DNA from: Streptomyces acidiscabies
GTDB taxonomy: Bacteria; Actinomycetota; Actinomycetes; Streptomycetales; Streptomycetaceae
Assembly (NCBI RefSeq): GCF_020010905.1
Contig: NZ_JAGJBY010000002.1
Location: 3,968,001 to 4,032,000, forward strand
DNA: 64,000 bases
Direction: 5' to 3'
Position numbers and translations under genes: made by a program. Below the pieces are notes generated by a model. It was not told where the DNA came from. It saw nothing but the letters and a program-made list of their open reading frames with translations, and did no database searches. This document shows positions 16,248-24,606 of the stretch, in pieces; positions within the stretch are counted from its first letter, which is position 1, and each line of letters begins with the position of its first letter.

Positions 16248-17258
16248 TCAGCCCTCCGTCCGTACGAACACCGGCTTCAAGTGCTTCTCCGGCAGCGCCT
16301 CCGGCAGTTGCTCCCAGTCCAGGACGTGCGAGACGACCCGGCGGGGGTCGACCTTGCCGGAGCGGGCGAGTTCGAGGGCATCCGGGATGTGGCCCCGGAC
16401 GTTGTCGCGGGCGACGCGCAGGGTCACGCCCGTGAGGTACATGTCCAACAGGGGCAGCTCACCAGGGCGGAAGTGGTTCCCGGCGGACTCGCAAATGCCC
16501 TCGGGCGCAAGGCACTTGACCGCCAGCGCCAACTGGTCGACCCGCCCCGTCGCCTCCACGGCGATGTCGTACCCGTGCGGCACCGGTTCGAGTGTCTCGG
16601 TCGTCGCCGCCCCGAACTCCCGCGCGATCGCCCGGTGTTCCGGGTCGGGGTCGACGTACAGCACCTCGGACGCGCCCAGCGCCCGCGCGATGTCGCACAC
16701 GTACAGCCCGATGCTGCCGCGCGCCACGACCAGCACCCGCGCGCCGGGCCGGTTCTTCAGGTGCGGTGCCACCAGCCGCCAGGACAAGGACCAGTTGTCG
16801 CTCGCCGCCGCCATCGCGACCGGGTCGAGATCGCGGGGCAGCGGTACGAGCATCGCGTCCGCCCACGGCACCCGGACCAGGTCGGAGAAGAGCCCGCCCC
16901 AGTTCCCGCCGATCGGCGCGCCGTACATCGCCATGTGCGGGACGGACGAGCAGTGCGCGGTCAGCCCGGCCGAACAGTGGCCGCACGTACCGCAGTTGAT
17001 CGACCAGGGGACGACGACGAGGTCCCCGGGCCGTACGGAGGTCACCGCGTCGCCGGTCTCGATGACACGGGCGACGCACTCGTGCCCGAGCGCGAACGGC
17101 GGGTCGATGAAGCCATGCCCCGCGAGGATCGCCGTGTCGACGTCGCACGAGGTCGCGGCGACCGGCGCGACGATCGCCTCCCGGTCCGAGCCGAGCCTCG
17201 GGTCGGGCGCCTCGCGCCACTCGACCGAGTTGCGGGCGACGTACGTCAGTTCACGCAC
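16248..17258 (-). CDS. zinc-dependent alcohol dehydrogenase (MDR)
   Basis: 336 residues. Catalytic zinc ligands are Cys38 and His59-Glu60 (ALGHE). The structural-zinc cysteines are present as C89, C92, C95 and C103. The Rossmann region reads VLVVARGSIGLYVCDIARALGA followed by Asp (YVDPD), suggesting NAD. A glycine of the usual GxGxxG is replaced (ARGSIG). It oxidises an alcohol or reduces an aldehyde; substrate unknown. It overlaps the upstream tautomerase-like gene by 8 bases and belongs to the TetR regulon marked by TATGACNGNCGTTATA operators. Confidence 0.88.
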   Translation of the reverse strand: MRELTYVARNSVEWREAPDPRLGSDREAIVAPVAATSCDVDTAILAGHGFIDPPFALGHECVARVIETGDAVTSVRPGDLVVVPWSINCGTCGHCSAGLTAHCSSVPHMAMYGAPIGGNWGGLFSDLVRVPWADAMLVPLPRDLDPVAMAAASDNWSLSWRLVAPHLKNRPGARVLVVARGSIGLYVCDIARALGASEVLYVDPDPEHRAIAREFGAATTETLEPVPHGYDIAVEATGRVDQLALAVKCLAPEGICESAGNHFRPGELPLLDMYLTGVTLRVARDNVRGHIPDALELARSGKVDPRRVVSHVLDWEQLPEALPEKHLKPVFVRTEG

Positions 17259-17682
17259 CGGCCTGCTCCCCCTTCGCTAGAGCGACGAGATCGGCGTACC
17301 GGACCACGGAACCGCCCGCGCCCCACGTACCGTCGGCCTGCTCGTGCACCAGCACCCACACGCGCGGCGCCTCGTCCTGCGGGAGCCCGGCCGCGCCCAG
17401 CACCGTCCGCGTGGCCTCCTCGACGAGACCCGCCTTGCGCCGCTCCGACAGCGCACCCTGCGGGACGGTCACCTCCACGAGGAACCGGGGTGCCGTGTCC
17501 TCGGCGGTGACCTGCGCACCTTCGGGAAGCTCGATCAGGTAACTCCACGCCTGTGCACGGAAGAACGCGGTGTCGGGAGCACCTTCCCAGCGCAGGAGTA
17601 CACCGGCGAGGTCGCGTTGGATCGACGCGCGACCCTCCTCCGTGAGAGCACCTGCGGGAACGGTGAGCCGGATCATGGGCAC
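17251..17682 (-). CDS. tautomerase-family protein with N-terminal proline
   Basis: 143 residues, about twice the length of 4-oxalocrotonate tautomerase, with two internal tautomerase-like halves (PMIRLTVPAGAL and LVEVTVPQGALSERRKAGLV). Pro2, the usual catalytic base after Met removal, is present if translation starts at 17682. It would catalyse keto-enol tautomerisation or a related reaction. It is the first gene of a minus-strand pair with the alcohol dehydrogenase and is controlled from the double operator at 17713-17763. Confidence 0.75.
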   Translation of the reverse strand: MPMIRLTVPAGALTEEGRASIQRDLAGVLLRWEGAPDTAFFRAQAWSYLIELPEGAQVTAEDTAPRFLVEVTVPQGALSERRKAGLVEEATRTVLGAAGLPQDEAPRVWVLVHEQADGTWGAGGSVVRYADLVALAKGEQAGA

Positions 17683-17712
17683 GGGAGCCTCCTCGAAGCC
17701 GTACGAACGGTC

Positions 17713-17763
17713 TATGACAGTCGTTATAAGCAGCGCTCACGCTAGACTATGACGGCCGTTATA
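17713..17763. promoter_or_regulatory. two TetR operators TATGACNGNCGTTATA
   Basis: TATGACAGTCGTTATA (17713-17728) and TATGACGGCCGTTATA (17748-17763) are near-palindromes 35 bases apart, centre to centre. They occupy the space between the divergent tautomerase/ADH pair and the TetR gene at 17792. The same motif recurs twice more at 19338 and 19374. Confidence 0.85.
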
Positions 17764-17791
17764 GCCAGAGAGTTCAGAAGGGGGTACGGCC

Positions 17792-18382
17792 ATGGCCGCA
17801 TCGAACAAGCCGTCGCGCGACCGCATCGTCGCGGGCGCCGCCGACCTGATCAGCAGGCGCGGCCTGAACGCGACGAGCATCCGTGAGCTGGCCAAACACG
17901 CCAAGGCGCCGCTCGGCTCGACGTACCACTACTTCCCCGAGGGCAAGCAGCAGCTCGCCACCGAGGCGGTGCGCTACGCCGGTACGACGGTCTCCCGCAT
18001 CCTGCGCACGGAACTCGACGCGGGCCCGGCCGCCGGTCTGCGGGCCTTCCTCGCGCTGTGGCGCGGCATCGTCCTCAAGAGCGACTACCACGCGGGCTGC
18101 CCGGTCCTCGGAGTCTCGGTCGAGGAGCCCCTGACGGACGAACTCCCCCCGTCCCTCGTCGCCGCCGCCGAGGCCTTCGACGACTGGCAACGCCTCCTCG
18201 CCGCCTCCCTCCGCACCCACGGCACGAACGCCGACCGGGCCGAGGGGGTCGCCGCCCTGATCGTCGCCTCCGTCGAGGGCGCGATCGCGATGTGCCGGGC
18301 GAAACGCAGCATGGTCCCGCTGGACCTGGTCGCGCAGCAACTGGAGACGGTGATCGAAGGCGCCCTGGGGAAACCGGCCTGA
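17792..18382 (+). CDS. TetR-family repressor of the tautomerase/ADH regulon
   Basis: 196 residues, with GAAGGGGG upstream of the ATG. The helix-turn-helix lies at about 25-60 (NATSIRELAKHAKAPLGSTYHYFPEGKQQL), and the C-terminus resembles the LmrA/YxaF-type subgroup (YHAGCPVLGVSVEEP). It is divergent from the tautomerase-like gene. The repeated operator around it and in front of the second tautomerase-like gene makes a small local regulon very likely. Confidence 0.87.
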   Translation: MAASNKPSRDRIVAGAADLISRRGLNATSIRELAKHAKAPLGSTYHYFPEGKQQLATEAVRYAGTTVSRILRTELDAGPAAGLRAFLALWRGIVLKSDYHAGCPVLGVSVEEPLTDELPPSLVAAAEAFDDWQRLLAASLRTHGTNADRAEGVAALIVASVEGAIAMCRAKRSMVPLDLVAQQLETVIEGALGKPA

Positions 18383-18402
18383 CACCAGCTACCGTCGCCC
18401 GC

Positions 18403-18828
18403 ATGAGGGTCCGTCACAACGTCCGCGCGGTCCTGCACGACGCCGGCCACCTGGTGTTCCTGCGCCGGGGCTGGTTCGACGGGCCGCCCTTCCATACGAC
18501 GGTCGGCGGGGGCGTCGAGCCGTACGACGCCGACCTGGAGGCGGCCCTGCGTCGGGAGGTCAGGGAGGAGGTCGGCGCGGAGATCGGCCCCGCGACGGAG
18601 TTCCTGACCCTGACGGACGCGGGCCCGCGCGTCACCGTCGTCCACCACTACTTCCATGCCGACGTGCTGTCGCTCGACCCGTCCCGCCGCAGCGGTCCCG
18701 AGCTGGACGACCCCGATCTGGGCGAATTCACGCCGGTGCGGGTGCCGTTCGAGGTGTCCGCGCTGGAGGCGTTGGACCTTGAACCGCCGGAGCTGGCGGC
18801 GTACTTGAGGGAACGGGCGGAGCACTGA
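18403..18828 (+). CDS. NUDIX hydrolase
   Basis: 141 residues, beginning 20 bases after the TetR stop, so probably co-transcribed. The Nudix box starts GGGVEPYD and ends with the metal-binding REVREEVG. The glutamate normally seven residues before REU is Ala. Metal-binding residues are kept, so it should hydrolyse a nucleoside-diphosphate-linked compound; substrate unknown. Confidence 0.83.
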   Translation: MRVRHNVRAVLHDAGHLVFLRRGWFDGPPFHTTVGGGVEPYDADLEAALRREVREEVGAEIGPATEFLTLTDAGPRVTVVHHYFHADVLSLDPSRRSGPELDDPDLGEFTPVRVPFEVSALEALDLEPPELAAYLRERAEH

Positions 18829-18849
18829 GGCGGCGACGCCTCTACGGCC

Positions 18850-19326
18850 TCAGCCCTCGATCGCCGCCCGGATCGCCTTCGCCTTCTCCTCCGTGAACAC
18901 CCCCGTCGCCAGCAGTGACAGGATCGACGTCACCCCGCCGCCGGACGCCCAGCTCCCCTCGTCGATCACCCGGAAGTTGACCCACCACGCGGGCGAGGGC
19001 TCCGCCAGTCCGCACGCCTCGGTGAGGGCCGTGAGGAGGCGGGCGATGACCTCCGCGCGGACCTCGCGGGGCCAGTCGCCGTCCATCACGGCGACGTCGA
19101 GGACCATCACGTCCAGCCCGGGGCCCGCGTCGGACAGGAGGCGTCCGCCGATGGCCATCCGGTCGGTGGAGTGCTCGACGAAACGGACCTGGAAACCGGG
19201 GCGCGCGGCGGGTTCGAAGTGCCCGACCTCGGGGACGAGCACCGCGTCCGTGAGGGTCTCGGCGAGAACGCGACGCTGGTCGAGGCTCAGGCGGCCCTCG
19301 GGGGTGTTGACGGTGATGATGGTCAT
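18850..19326 (-). CDS. tautomerase-like protein lacking N-terminal proline
   Basis: 158 residues. The overall pattern (short ITVNTPEGRLSLDQRRVLAETLTDAVL start, second half FRVIDEGSWASGGG) matches the doubled tautomerase-like fold of the gene at 17251. Residue 2 is Thr, so the classic Pro1 mechanism is not available. It may be a regulatory or differently active paralogue. It is controlled from an operator identical in type to those at 17713-17763, so it belongs to the same TetR regulon. Confidence 0.68.
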   Translation of the reverse strand: MTIITVNTPEGRLSLDQRRVLAETLTDAVLVPEVGHFEPAARPGFQVRFVEHSTDRMAIGGRLLSDAGPGLDVMVLDVAVMDGDWPREVRAEVIARLLTALTEACGLAEPSPAWWVNFRVIDEGSWASGGGVTSILSLLATGVFTEEKAKAIRAAIEG

Positions 19327-19337
19327 GGCTGGGCTCC

Positions 19338-19389
19338 TATGACGGTCGTTATAGGACGACCTTACCCCACGTCTATGGCGATCGTTATA
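19338..19389. promoter_or_regulatory. third and fourth TATGACNGNCGTTATA operators
   Basis: TATGACGGTCGTTATA (19338-19353) and TATGGCGATCGTTATA (19374-19389) repeat the motif seen at 17713 and 17748, again with two copies about 36 bases apart. They front the minus-strand tautomerase-like gene and, on the other side, the region leading to the GNAT gene. Confidence 0.83.
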
Positions 19390-19496
19390 ATCGCAGGGTG
19401 TACGTCGATATGGCGCTCGGCGTGGCCGAAAACGCCCGCGCCTACGAACCGGCGCTCCCTGGACGAGTGGCTCCGAAGCCGGGGATGATCAGTGGT

Positions 19497-20009
19497 ATGC
19501 AGACGGTCCTGCTGGGAGCACTGGTGACGCTTCGCCCGTCGACGTCGGGCGACATCCCCGCTCTGGCCGCGATCCGGACCGCGTCCGAGGTGTACGCGCG
19601 CTGGCGAGGCGGCGACGACCTGACGGCCGCGGTGGCCCAGGACCTCGAAGATCCCGAGGTCCGGACCTTCGTGGTCGAGCATGACGGCAGGGTGGTCGGT
19701 GCTGTCCAGTGGGGTGCCGAGGACGAGCCGGACTACCGGCACGCCAACATCGACATCTACCTCGACCCTGCGGTGCACGGGAGTGGCCTTGGTGCTGACG
19801 CCGTCCGCACCCTGGCACGCCATCTGATCGATGATCACGGATACCACCGGCTGGTGATCGACCCGGCCGCCGACAATGCCGCCGCCATCCGGTGCTATCG
19901 CAAAGTCGGCTTCCGTCCGGTGGGCATCATGCGGCAGTACGAGCGCGGCCCGGACGGCAGCTGGCACGACGGGCTGCTGATGGACCTGTTGGCGGAGGAA
20001 CTGGAGTAA
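19497..20009 (+). CDS. GNAT acetyltransferase (AAC(6')-like)
   Basis: 170 residues from MQTVLLGALVTLRP. In-frame starts also exist at 19485 and, as a GTG, at 19398 just after the operator. Core motifs are the acetyl-CoA loop IYLDPAVHGSGLGADAVRTL and the C-terminal NAAAIRCYRKVGFRPVG. The ending GSWHDGLLMDLLAEEL is like aminoglycoside 6'-N-acetyltransferases and RimJ-like enzymes. Whether it modifies an aminoglycoside cannot be told. Its promoter may carry the fourth operator of the TetR regulon. Confidence 0.8.
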   Translation: MQTVLLGALVTLRPSTSGDIPALAAIRTASEVYARWRGGDDLTAAVAQDLEDPEVRTFVVEHDGRVVGAVQWGAEDEPDYRHANIDIYLDPAVHGSGLGADAVRTLARHLIDDHGYHRLVIDPAADNAAAIRCYRKVGFRPVGIMRQYERGPDGSWHDGLLMDLLAEELE

Positions 20010-20201
20010 GTCTCACGTTCGGCTCCGCCGGGGCGGCGAGGGGCTCGACGATCCGTGTGTGGCGACAGGCCTTGAGTGCGTTGCGCGCGCAAGCGCCTGC
20101 TCGGCATGTTCCCGTGCCTGCCGCAACAAACGGCTTGAGGAGGGGCGAGGAACGCCAAGGGGCGGCAAAGGCGGTTGACATGGGTCACCCCGCAGTGATT
20201 G

Positions 20202-20240
20202 TCTGCCAACGCAGATATTTAAACATCAAGTTACTCCCGG
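20202..20240. promoter_or_regulatory. possible MarR site in front of the SnoaL-duplication gene
   Basis: TCTGCCAACGCAGATATTTAAA contains the inverted repeat TCTGC / GCAGA and shares GCAGATAT with the operator at 21729-21748 by the MarR gene. It is followed by an AT-rich stretch likely to be the promoter of the gene at 20273. I infer a second site for the same regulator. Confidence 0.45.
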
Positions 20241-20272
20241 GTTTCGCATGCCTGGGACGTCTGGAGCGCACC

Positions 20273-21226
20273 ATGCCCCCCTCTGCCCCCACCACCCCCG
20301 CCCGCAGGGCCGCCGTCGCCTTCCTCGCCGCCGCCGCGGTCCTGGGCGCGGCTGCCGTACCCGCCGCCGCGGCCCCGCACGGCTCGGCCGCCGGGCACGC
20401 GGCGTACGGCCAGGGCGGCTACGGCGATGCCGCCCGCCTCGGCTACCAGAAGACCGTCGCCATCACCGTCACCAAGAGGGTGTTCGAGCACGGTGACACC
20501 GCGGTCGTCGACCGCTTCGTACGGCCGGACTACATCCAGCACAACCCGACCGCGGCCGACGGGGCGGCGGGCCTGAAGGCCCTGGCCACCTCGATCCACC
20601 AGCAGTTCCCCGACGCCCGGTACAACGTCAAGCGGGTCATCTCCCAGGGTGACCTCGTGATGCTCCACTCCAACGTGGTGCTGGTCCCGGGCACCAAGGG
20701 CGCGGCCGTCATCGACATCTTCCGCTTCCAGGGCGGCAAGATCGCCGAGCACTGGGACGTGATCCAGAATGTGCCGGACACCACGGCCAGCGGCAACGAC
20801 ATGTTCTCGACGCTGAGTTCGCCGCAGGTCTCGCAGCCCCTGGACCACCGGCTCACCAAGGCCAACGAGGCGCTGGTCGTCAAGGCCTTCGACGAGCTCA
20901 TCGTCCACAAGGACCTGACCGCCCTCGACCGCTACTGGGACGCCGGCTACCTCCAGCACAACACGCAGATGCAGAGCGGCGTGCCCGCCGCGAAGGCCGG
21001 CCTCGGCGGTTACTTCGCCTCGGCACCGCAGCTGACGGTCACCCCGAAGCGGGTCATCGCCGAGGGCGACCTGGTGGCCGTCCACAGCGACTACGTCAAC
21101 TATCCGGGGGACCGGGGCACGGCGATCCTGGACCTGTTCCGGGTGCGGAACGGCAAGATCGTCGAGCACTGGGACATCATCCAGAACGTCCCGGAGACCT
21201 CGGCCAACGGCAACGGCATGTTCTAG
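20273..21226 (+). CDS. secreted protein with two SnoaL-like domains
   Basis: 317 residues. A Sec signal peptide (1-37, ending AAAVPAAAAPH) is followed by two homologous NTF2/SnoaL-like domains (about 60-175 and 195-315). They share the motifs YIQHNP/YLQHNT, KRVI.(Q/E)GDLV and GKI.EHWD(V/I)IQNVP. The fold belongs to polyketide-cyclase-like proteins and ketosteroid-isomerase relatives; this group is usually of unknown function. The start at 20273 has GGAG upstream. The minus-strand MarR gene follows it tail to tail. Confidence 0.8.
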   Translation: MPPSAPTTPARRAAVAFLAAAAVLGAAAVPAAAAPHGSAAGHAAYGQGGYGDAARLGYQKTVAITVTKRVFEHGDTAVVDRFVRPDYIQHNPTAADGAAGLKALATSIHQQFPDARYNVKRVISQGDLVMLHSNVVLVPGTKGAAVIDIFRFQGGKIAEHWDVIQNVPDTTASGNDMFSTLSSPQVSQPLDHRLTKANEALVVKAFDELIVHKDLTALDRYWDAGYLQHNTQMQSGVPAAKAGLGGYFASAPQLTVTPKRVIAEGDLVAVHSDYVNYPGDRGTAILDLFRVRNGKIVEHWDIIQNVPETSANGNGMF

Positions 21227-21244
21227 AGGCCGGGGCCTGCCCGC

Positions 21245-21682
21245 TTACGCGTTCGCGTCGCGGAGCGTGCGCAGGATGCGCTCAAGGTGGCGGCGGTCCT
21301 CTGTCGAGAGTGGTCCGGCGACGTGGTTGCGCAGGTGGGAGACGTGGGTGGTCAGTGCGTGGTCGAGCGCCTGACCACCCTTTTCGGTCAGTACGGCGAG
21401 TGCGGCTCGGCGGTCGGCGGGATCGGGGTCGCGGCGGACGAGCCCTTCCTTCTCCATGCGGTCGGCGAGCCGGGTGAAGCCGCCCGAGCTGAAGGACACG
21501 GCCTCCGCCAGGTCCGTCATGCGGAGCTGGTGGCCGGGGGTGCGGCCCAGTCGCAGCAGCACTTCGAACCAGGTGTGCGGGATATCGAGATCGCGGTTCA
21601 CCAGGGGCTTGATGAGGCTGTAGGCCTCCACGAAGAGCCCGAAGAGTGTCACGTCGTCGTCGTTCAGCAGTTGCTCGTTCAC
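21245..21682 (-). CDS. MarR-family regulator
   Basis: 145 residues. The winged helix lies at about 45-105, with LRMTDLAEAVSFSSGGFTRLADRMEKEGLVRRDPDPADRRAALAVLT showing the recognition helix and the DR wing. It is divergent from the MBL/SnoaL pair; the operator at 21729-21748 lies between them. It probably derepresses these genes on binding a small phenolic-type ligand, as is usual for the family. Confidence 0.87.
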   Translation of the reverse strand: MNEQLLNDDDVTLFGLFVEAYSLIKPLVNRDLDIPHTWFEVLLRLGRTPGHQLRMTDLAEAVSFSSGGFTRLADRMEKEGLVRRDPDPADRRAALAVLTEKGGQALDHALTTHVSHLRNHVAGPLSTEDRRHLERILRTLRDANA

Positions 21683-21720
21683 TCCTCAAGCATGACAGAA
21701 GGGCGCGATCGGAAGAATCT

Positions 21721-21748
21721 GCTGTTGCAATATCTGTTGCAGCAGATA
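21721..21748. promoter_or_regulatory. MarR operator
   Basis: ATATCTG (21729-21735) and CAGATAT (21742-21748) form a perfect inverted repeat with a 6-base spacer. CTGTTGCA is also directly repeated at 21721 and 21733. The site is the AT-richest part of the gap between the MarR and MBL genes. Confidence 0.75.
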
Positions 21749-21806
21749 TATTGTCTGCGTCATCAGATACTTCGCCGTGTCCACCCCTTCACCTGAGGAA
21801 ACTCGC

Positions 21807-22613
21807 ATGAGCACCCTCTCCTTCAAAGTCCTCGATCTCGACTTCCCGGCCGGCAGCAAGAACAAGACGGCCACCCTCGTCACCGGTGAGAACGAAGCAC
21901 TGCTGGTGGACGCAGCCTTCACCCGCGCCGACGGCCACCGCCTGGCCGCCGAGATCCTCGACTCCGGCAAGACCCTGACGACCGTCTTCGTCAGCCACGC
22001 CGACCCCGACTTCTACTTCGGCGCCGAGGTCATCGCCGACGCCTTCCCCGACGCGAAGTTCGTCGCCACCCCGCTCGTCATCGAGCACATCGCCCACTCC
22101 TACGAGGGCAAGCTCAAGGCCTGGGCCGCGCTCGGCCCGAACCTCCCCACCCGCCTGGTCGACCTGGAGCCGCTGACCGGCGACCTCACCCTGGAGGGCC
22201 ACACCTTCGAGCTCAAGGGCGGCCCGGCCGGCCTGCCCGACCGGCACTACCTGTGGCAGGCCGAGTACCGCGCGCTGCTCGGCGGGGTCCTGCTCTTCCA
22301 GCAGGAGCACGTCTGGGTCGCCGACACCGCGACCCCCGGCGACCGCGCCGCCTGGATCGACCTGCTCGACGAGATGGCCGCCCTGGACCCGCAGCTGGTC
22401 GTCCCCGGCCACCGCCTGCCCGGCACCGCCGCCGACGCCTCCGCGATCACCGCCACCCGTGAGTACCTCGTCGCTTTCGAGGAGGAGCTGGGCAAGGCGG
22501 CCGACGGCGCCGCGCTGACCGAGGCGCTGGTGGCGCGCTACCCGGACAACGGCATGCTGATCGCCGCGCAGATCGGTGCGAAGGTCGCCAAGGGTGAGAT
22601 GAAGTGGGGCTGA
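21807..22613 (+). CDS. MBL-fold metallo-hydrolase
   Basis: 268 residues; GAGGAA precedes the ATG at 21807. The metal motif is altered: SHADPDFYFG replaces the usual HxHxDH, so the first His pair is reduced. Later ligands VADTATPGD and VVPGHRLPG are present. This subgroup of beta-lactamase-fold proteins is common next to SnoaL-like genes. It is followed after 2 bases by the NTF2-like gene and is controlled by the divergent MarR. Confidence 0.82.
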   Translation: MSTLSFKVLDLDFPAGSKNKTATLVTGENEALLVDAAFTRADGHRLAAEILDSGKTLTTVFVSHADPDFYFGAEVIADAFPDAKFVATPLVIEHIAHSYEGKLKAWAALGPNLPTRLVDLEPLTGDLTLEGHTFELKGGPAGLPDRHYLWQAEYRALLGGVLLFQQEHVWVADTATPGDRAAWIDLLDEMAALDPQLVVPGHRLPGTAADASAITATREYLVAFEEELGKAADGAALTEALVARYPDNGMLIAAQIGAKVAKGEMKWG

Positions 22614-22615
22614 CC

Positions 22616-23026
22616 ATGGGCGACTTCGCCACCTCCACCGCGCCCGCCGATGTCGTACGGCGCCAGTACCTGGCCTCCGCCGCCGGTGACCTGGACGCCC
22701 TGCGCGCCACCCTCGCCCCCGACGTGGAGTGGACGGAGATGGCCGGCTTCCCGCTGGCCGGCACCTACCGCACCCCCGACGGCGTGACCTCCAACGTCAT
22801 GGAACAGCTCGGCAAGGAGTGGGACGGCTGGGCCGCGCACGACGACACCTACGTCGTCGACGGCGAGAACGTCGTCGTCCTGGCCCGCTACACCGCGACC
22901 AACAAGGCCACCGGCAAGGCGATCGACGTCCGCGTCGCCCACCACTTCGTGGTCCGCGGCGGTCTGGTCGTCCGCTTCGAGCAGTTCGTCGACACCGCTC
23001 TGGTGCGCGACGCGATGACCGGCTGA
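22616..23026 (+). CDS. SnoaL/NTF2-like protein
   Basis: 136 residues starting 2 bases after the MBL stop. It is a compact alpha+beta barrel domain of the nuclear-transport-factor-2 superfamily (VVRRQYLASAAGDLDALRATLAPDVEWTEMAGFPLAGTY). No signal peptide. It is often an isomerase, cyclase or scavenging protein, and probably acts with the MBL protein on the same small molecule. Confidence 0.8.
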   Translation: MGDFATSTAPADVVRRQYLASAAGDLDALRATLAPDVEWTEMAGFPLAGTYRTPDGVTSNVMEQLGKEWDGWAAHDDTYVVDGENVVVLARYTATNKATGKAIDVRVAHHFVVRGGLVVRFEQFVDTALVRDAMTG

Positions 23027-23119
23027 ACAGGCCGCCGCCGCGCACCTCGGCATGCGAATGAGCACCGCCCTCGGTGCGAGCCCTGTCCCCTCACCCCCAT
23101 GACGGAAGGTTCCATCAGC

Positions 23120-24271
23120 ATGTCCATCCTCCCCAGCAGGCGACGTCTCCTGGCGACCGGTGCCGGTGCCGCTCTCGGCGCCGGAGTGTTCGGCGCCTCG
23201 ACTGCCTCCGCCTCGACTGCCTCCGCCTCCGCCTCGGTGTCCCCGCGCGCGGCCGGCCCCGAGGAGACCCGGTCGCTCGACGAGCTCTACCGAGCCGCCC
23301 TCGCGGAGGGCGGAAAGCTCGTGATCTACGCGGGCGGTGACGTCACGACGCAGGCGGACGGCGTGCGCGCCGGTTTCAAGAGCCGCTTTCCCGGCATCGA
23401 TCTGAATGTTGTCATCGACTACAGCAAGTACCACGACGTCCGGGTGGACAACCAGTTCGCCACCGACACCCTCGTACCCGATGTCGTACAGCTCCAGACC
23501 GTCCAGGACTTCGTGCGCTGGAAGGAGCAGGGGCGTCTGCTCGCTTACAAGCCGGCCGGATTCTCGAAGGTGTACGCCCCCTTCAAGGACCCGCATGGAG
23601 CCTGGATCGCCGTGCAGGTGGCTGCCTTCAGCTACATGTACGGTCCGGCGGCGGTCGGTTCGGACGTGCCCGCGAGCCCGCTCGACCTCGTCGACGCCAA
23701 GTGGAAGGGGCGGATCGCCTCCTCCTACCCGCACGACGACGACGCGGCCCTCTACCTCTACACGCTCTACGTGCAGAAGTACGGCTGGGACTGGCTGGCC
23801 CGACTGGCCGCCCAGGAACCGCAGTTCGCCCGCGGCAGCTTCAGCCCCAGGGACGCCGTCACCAACGGACAGAAGGCCATCGGCATCGGCGGCTCCGGCG
23901 CGCCTCTGGCCACCGCGCCCGTCAAGTGGGTGCTCCCCGACGGGGCGACGCCGTTCATGTCCTGGGGGCAGCGGGCCGCGATCCTGAAGCAGGCCAAGAA
24001 CCCCACCGCAGCCAAGCTCTACCTCAACTGGCGGTTGTCCACCGGGGAACAGCAGGCCGCCACCAACGGCTGGTCGGTCCGCACGGACGTCACTCCGCCC
24101 ACGGGCCTGAAGCCCGTCTGGGAGTACCCGAACGGGAACCTCGACGGGTTCCCCCGCTTCATGGCCGACCGCGCCGCGGTCGAGCGCTGGAAGCAGACGT
24201 TCGCTCTCTACTTCGGAGAGGTCAAGGGAGACCCGACGCCGGGCTCGCTCGGACTGCACCCGGGCGCCTGA
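23120..24271 (+). CDS. Tat-exported ABC solute-binding protein, orphan
   Basis: 383 residues from MSILPS, with GGAAGG upstream. A twin-arginine signal (SRRRLLATGAG) is followed by a Ser/Ala repeat and a type 2 periplasmic-binding fold resembling iron(III)/spermidine-type binding proteins (SRFPGIDLNVVIDYSKYHDVR, VVQLQTVQDFVRWK, MSWGQRAAILKQAKNP). No permease or ATPase gene adjoins it, so either it uses a transporter encoded elsewhere or it has another extracellular role. It lies in the same direction as the MarR-controlled genes and may be co-expressed. Confidence 0.8.
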   Translation: MSILPSRRRLLATGAGAALGAGVFGASTASASTASASASVSPRAAGPEETRSLDELYRAALAEGGKLVIYAGGDVTTQADGVRAGFKSRFPGIDLNVVIDYSKYHDVRVDNQFATDTLVPDVVQLQTVQDFVRWKEQGRLLAYKPAGFSKVYAPFKDPHGAWIAVQVAAFSYMYGPAAVGSDVPASPLDLVDAKWKGRIASSYPHDDDAALYLYTLYVQKYGWDWLARLAAQEPQFARGSFSPRDAVTNGQKAIGIGGSGAPLATAPVKWVLPDGATPFMSWGQRAAILKQAKNPTAAKLYLNWRLSTGEQQAATNGWSVRTDVTPPTGLKPVWEYPNGNLDGFPRFMADRAAVERWKQTFALYFGEVKGDPTPGSLGLHPGA

Positions 24272-24606
24272 CGCCGACCGGCGCAGCCCCGCGAGGACAA
24301 GTCGGTCGACGTGAACAGCTGCCGGGGTACGACCGCCTTCACCCTCGACGCCGGCAACGCCCACCGTCGTGTACGTGAAGTGCGTGCGCTACGGCCACCC
24401 GTAGCAGGCGCGAAACGGGCGTCCCCCGGAAGTACCACCCCCGCCCGCATCTCCGCAGGTCAGGGCATGGGACGTCCCAGCGTGACGTCAATCGTCCGCC
24501 AGGTCTCCCGACCCCCTCGCGCCGTCCCGCACTCTCGTATCGCCAGGGCGGCGCGGCACCGGAAGCCGCGGCCGAAGCGCCCGGCCGACCCGAGGGGGAA
24601 CAAGGA
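24272..24606 (+). other. intergenic stretch
   Basis: 335 bases between two exported-protein genes. I see no gene with a credible start and product, no strong hairpin and no operator-like repeat. The end carries GAGGGGGAACAAGGA, the ribosome site of the next gene. Confidence 0.5.
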
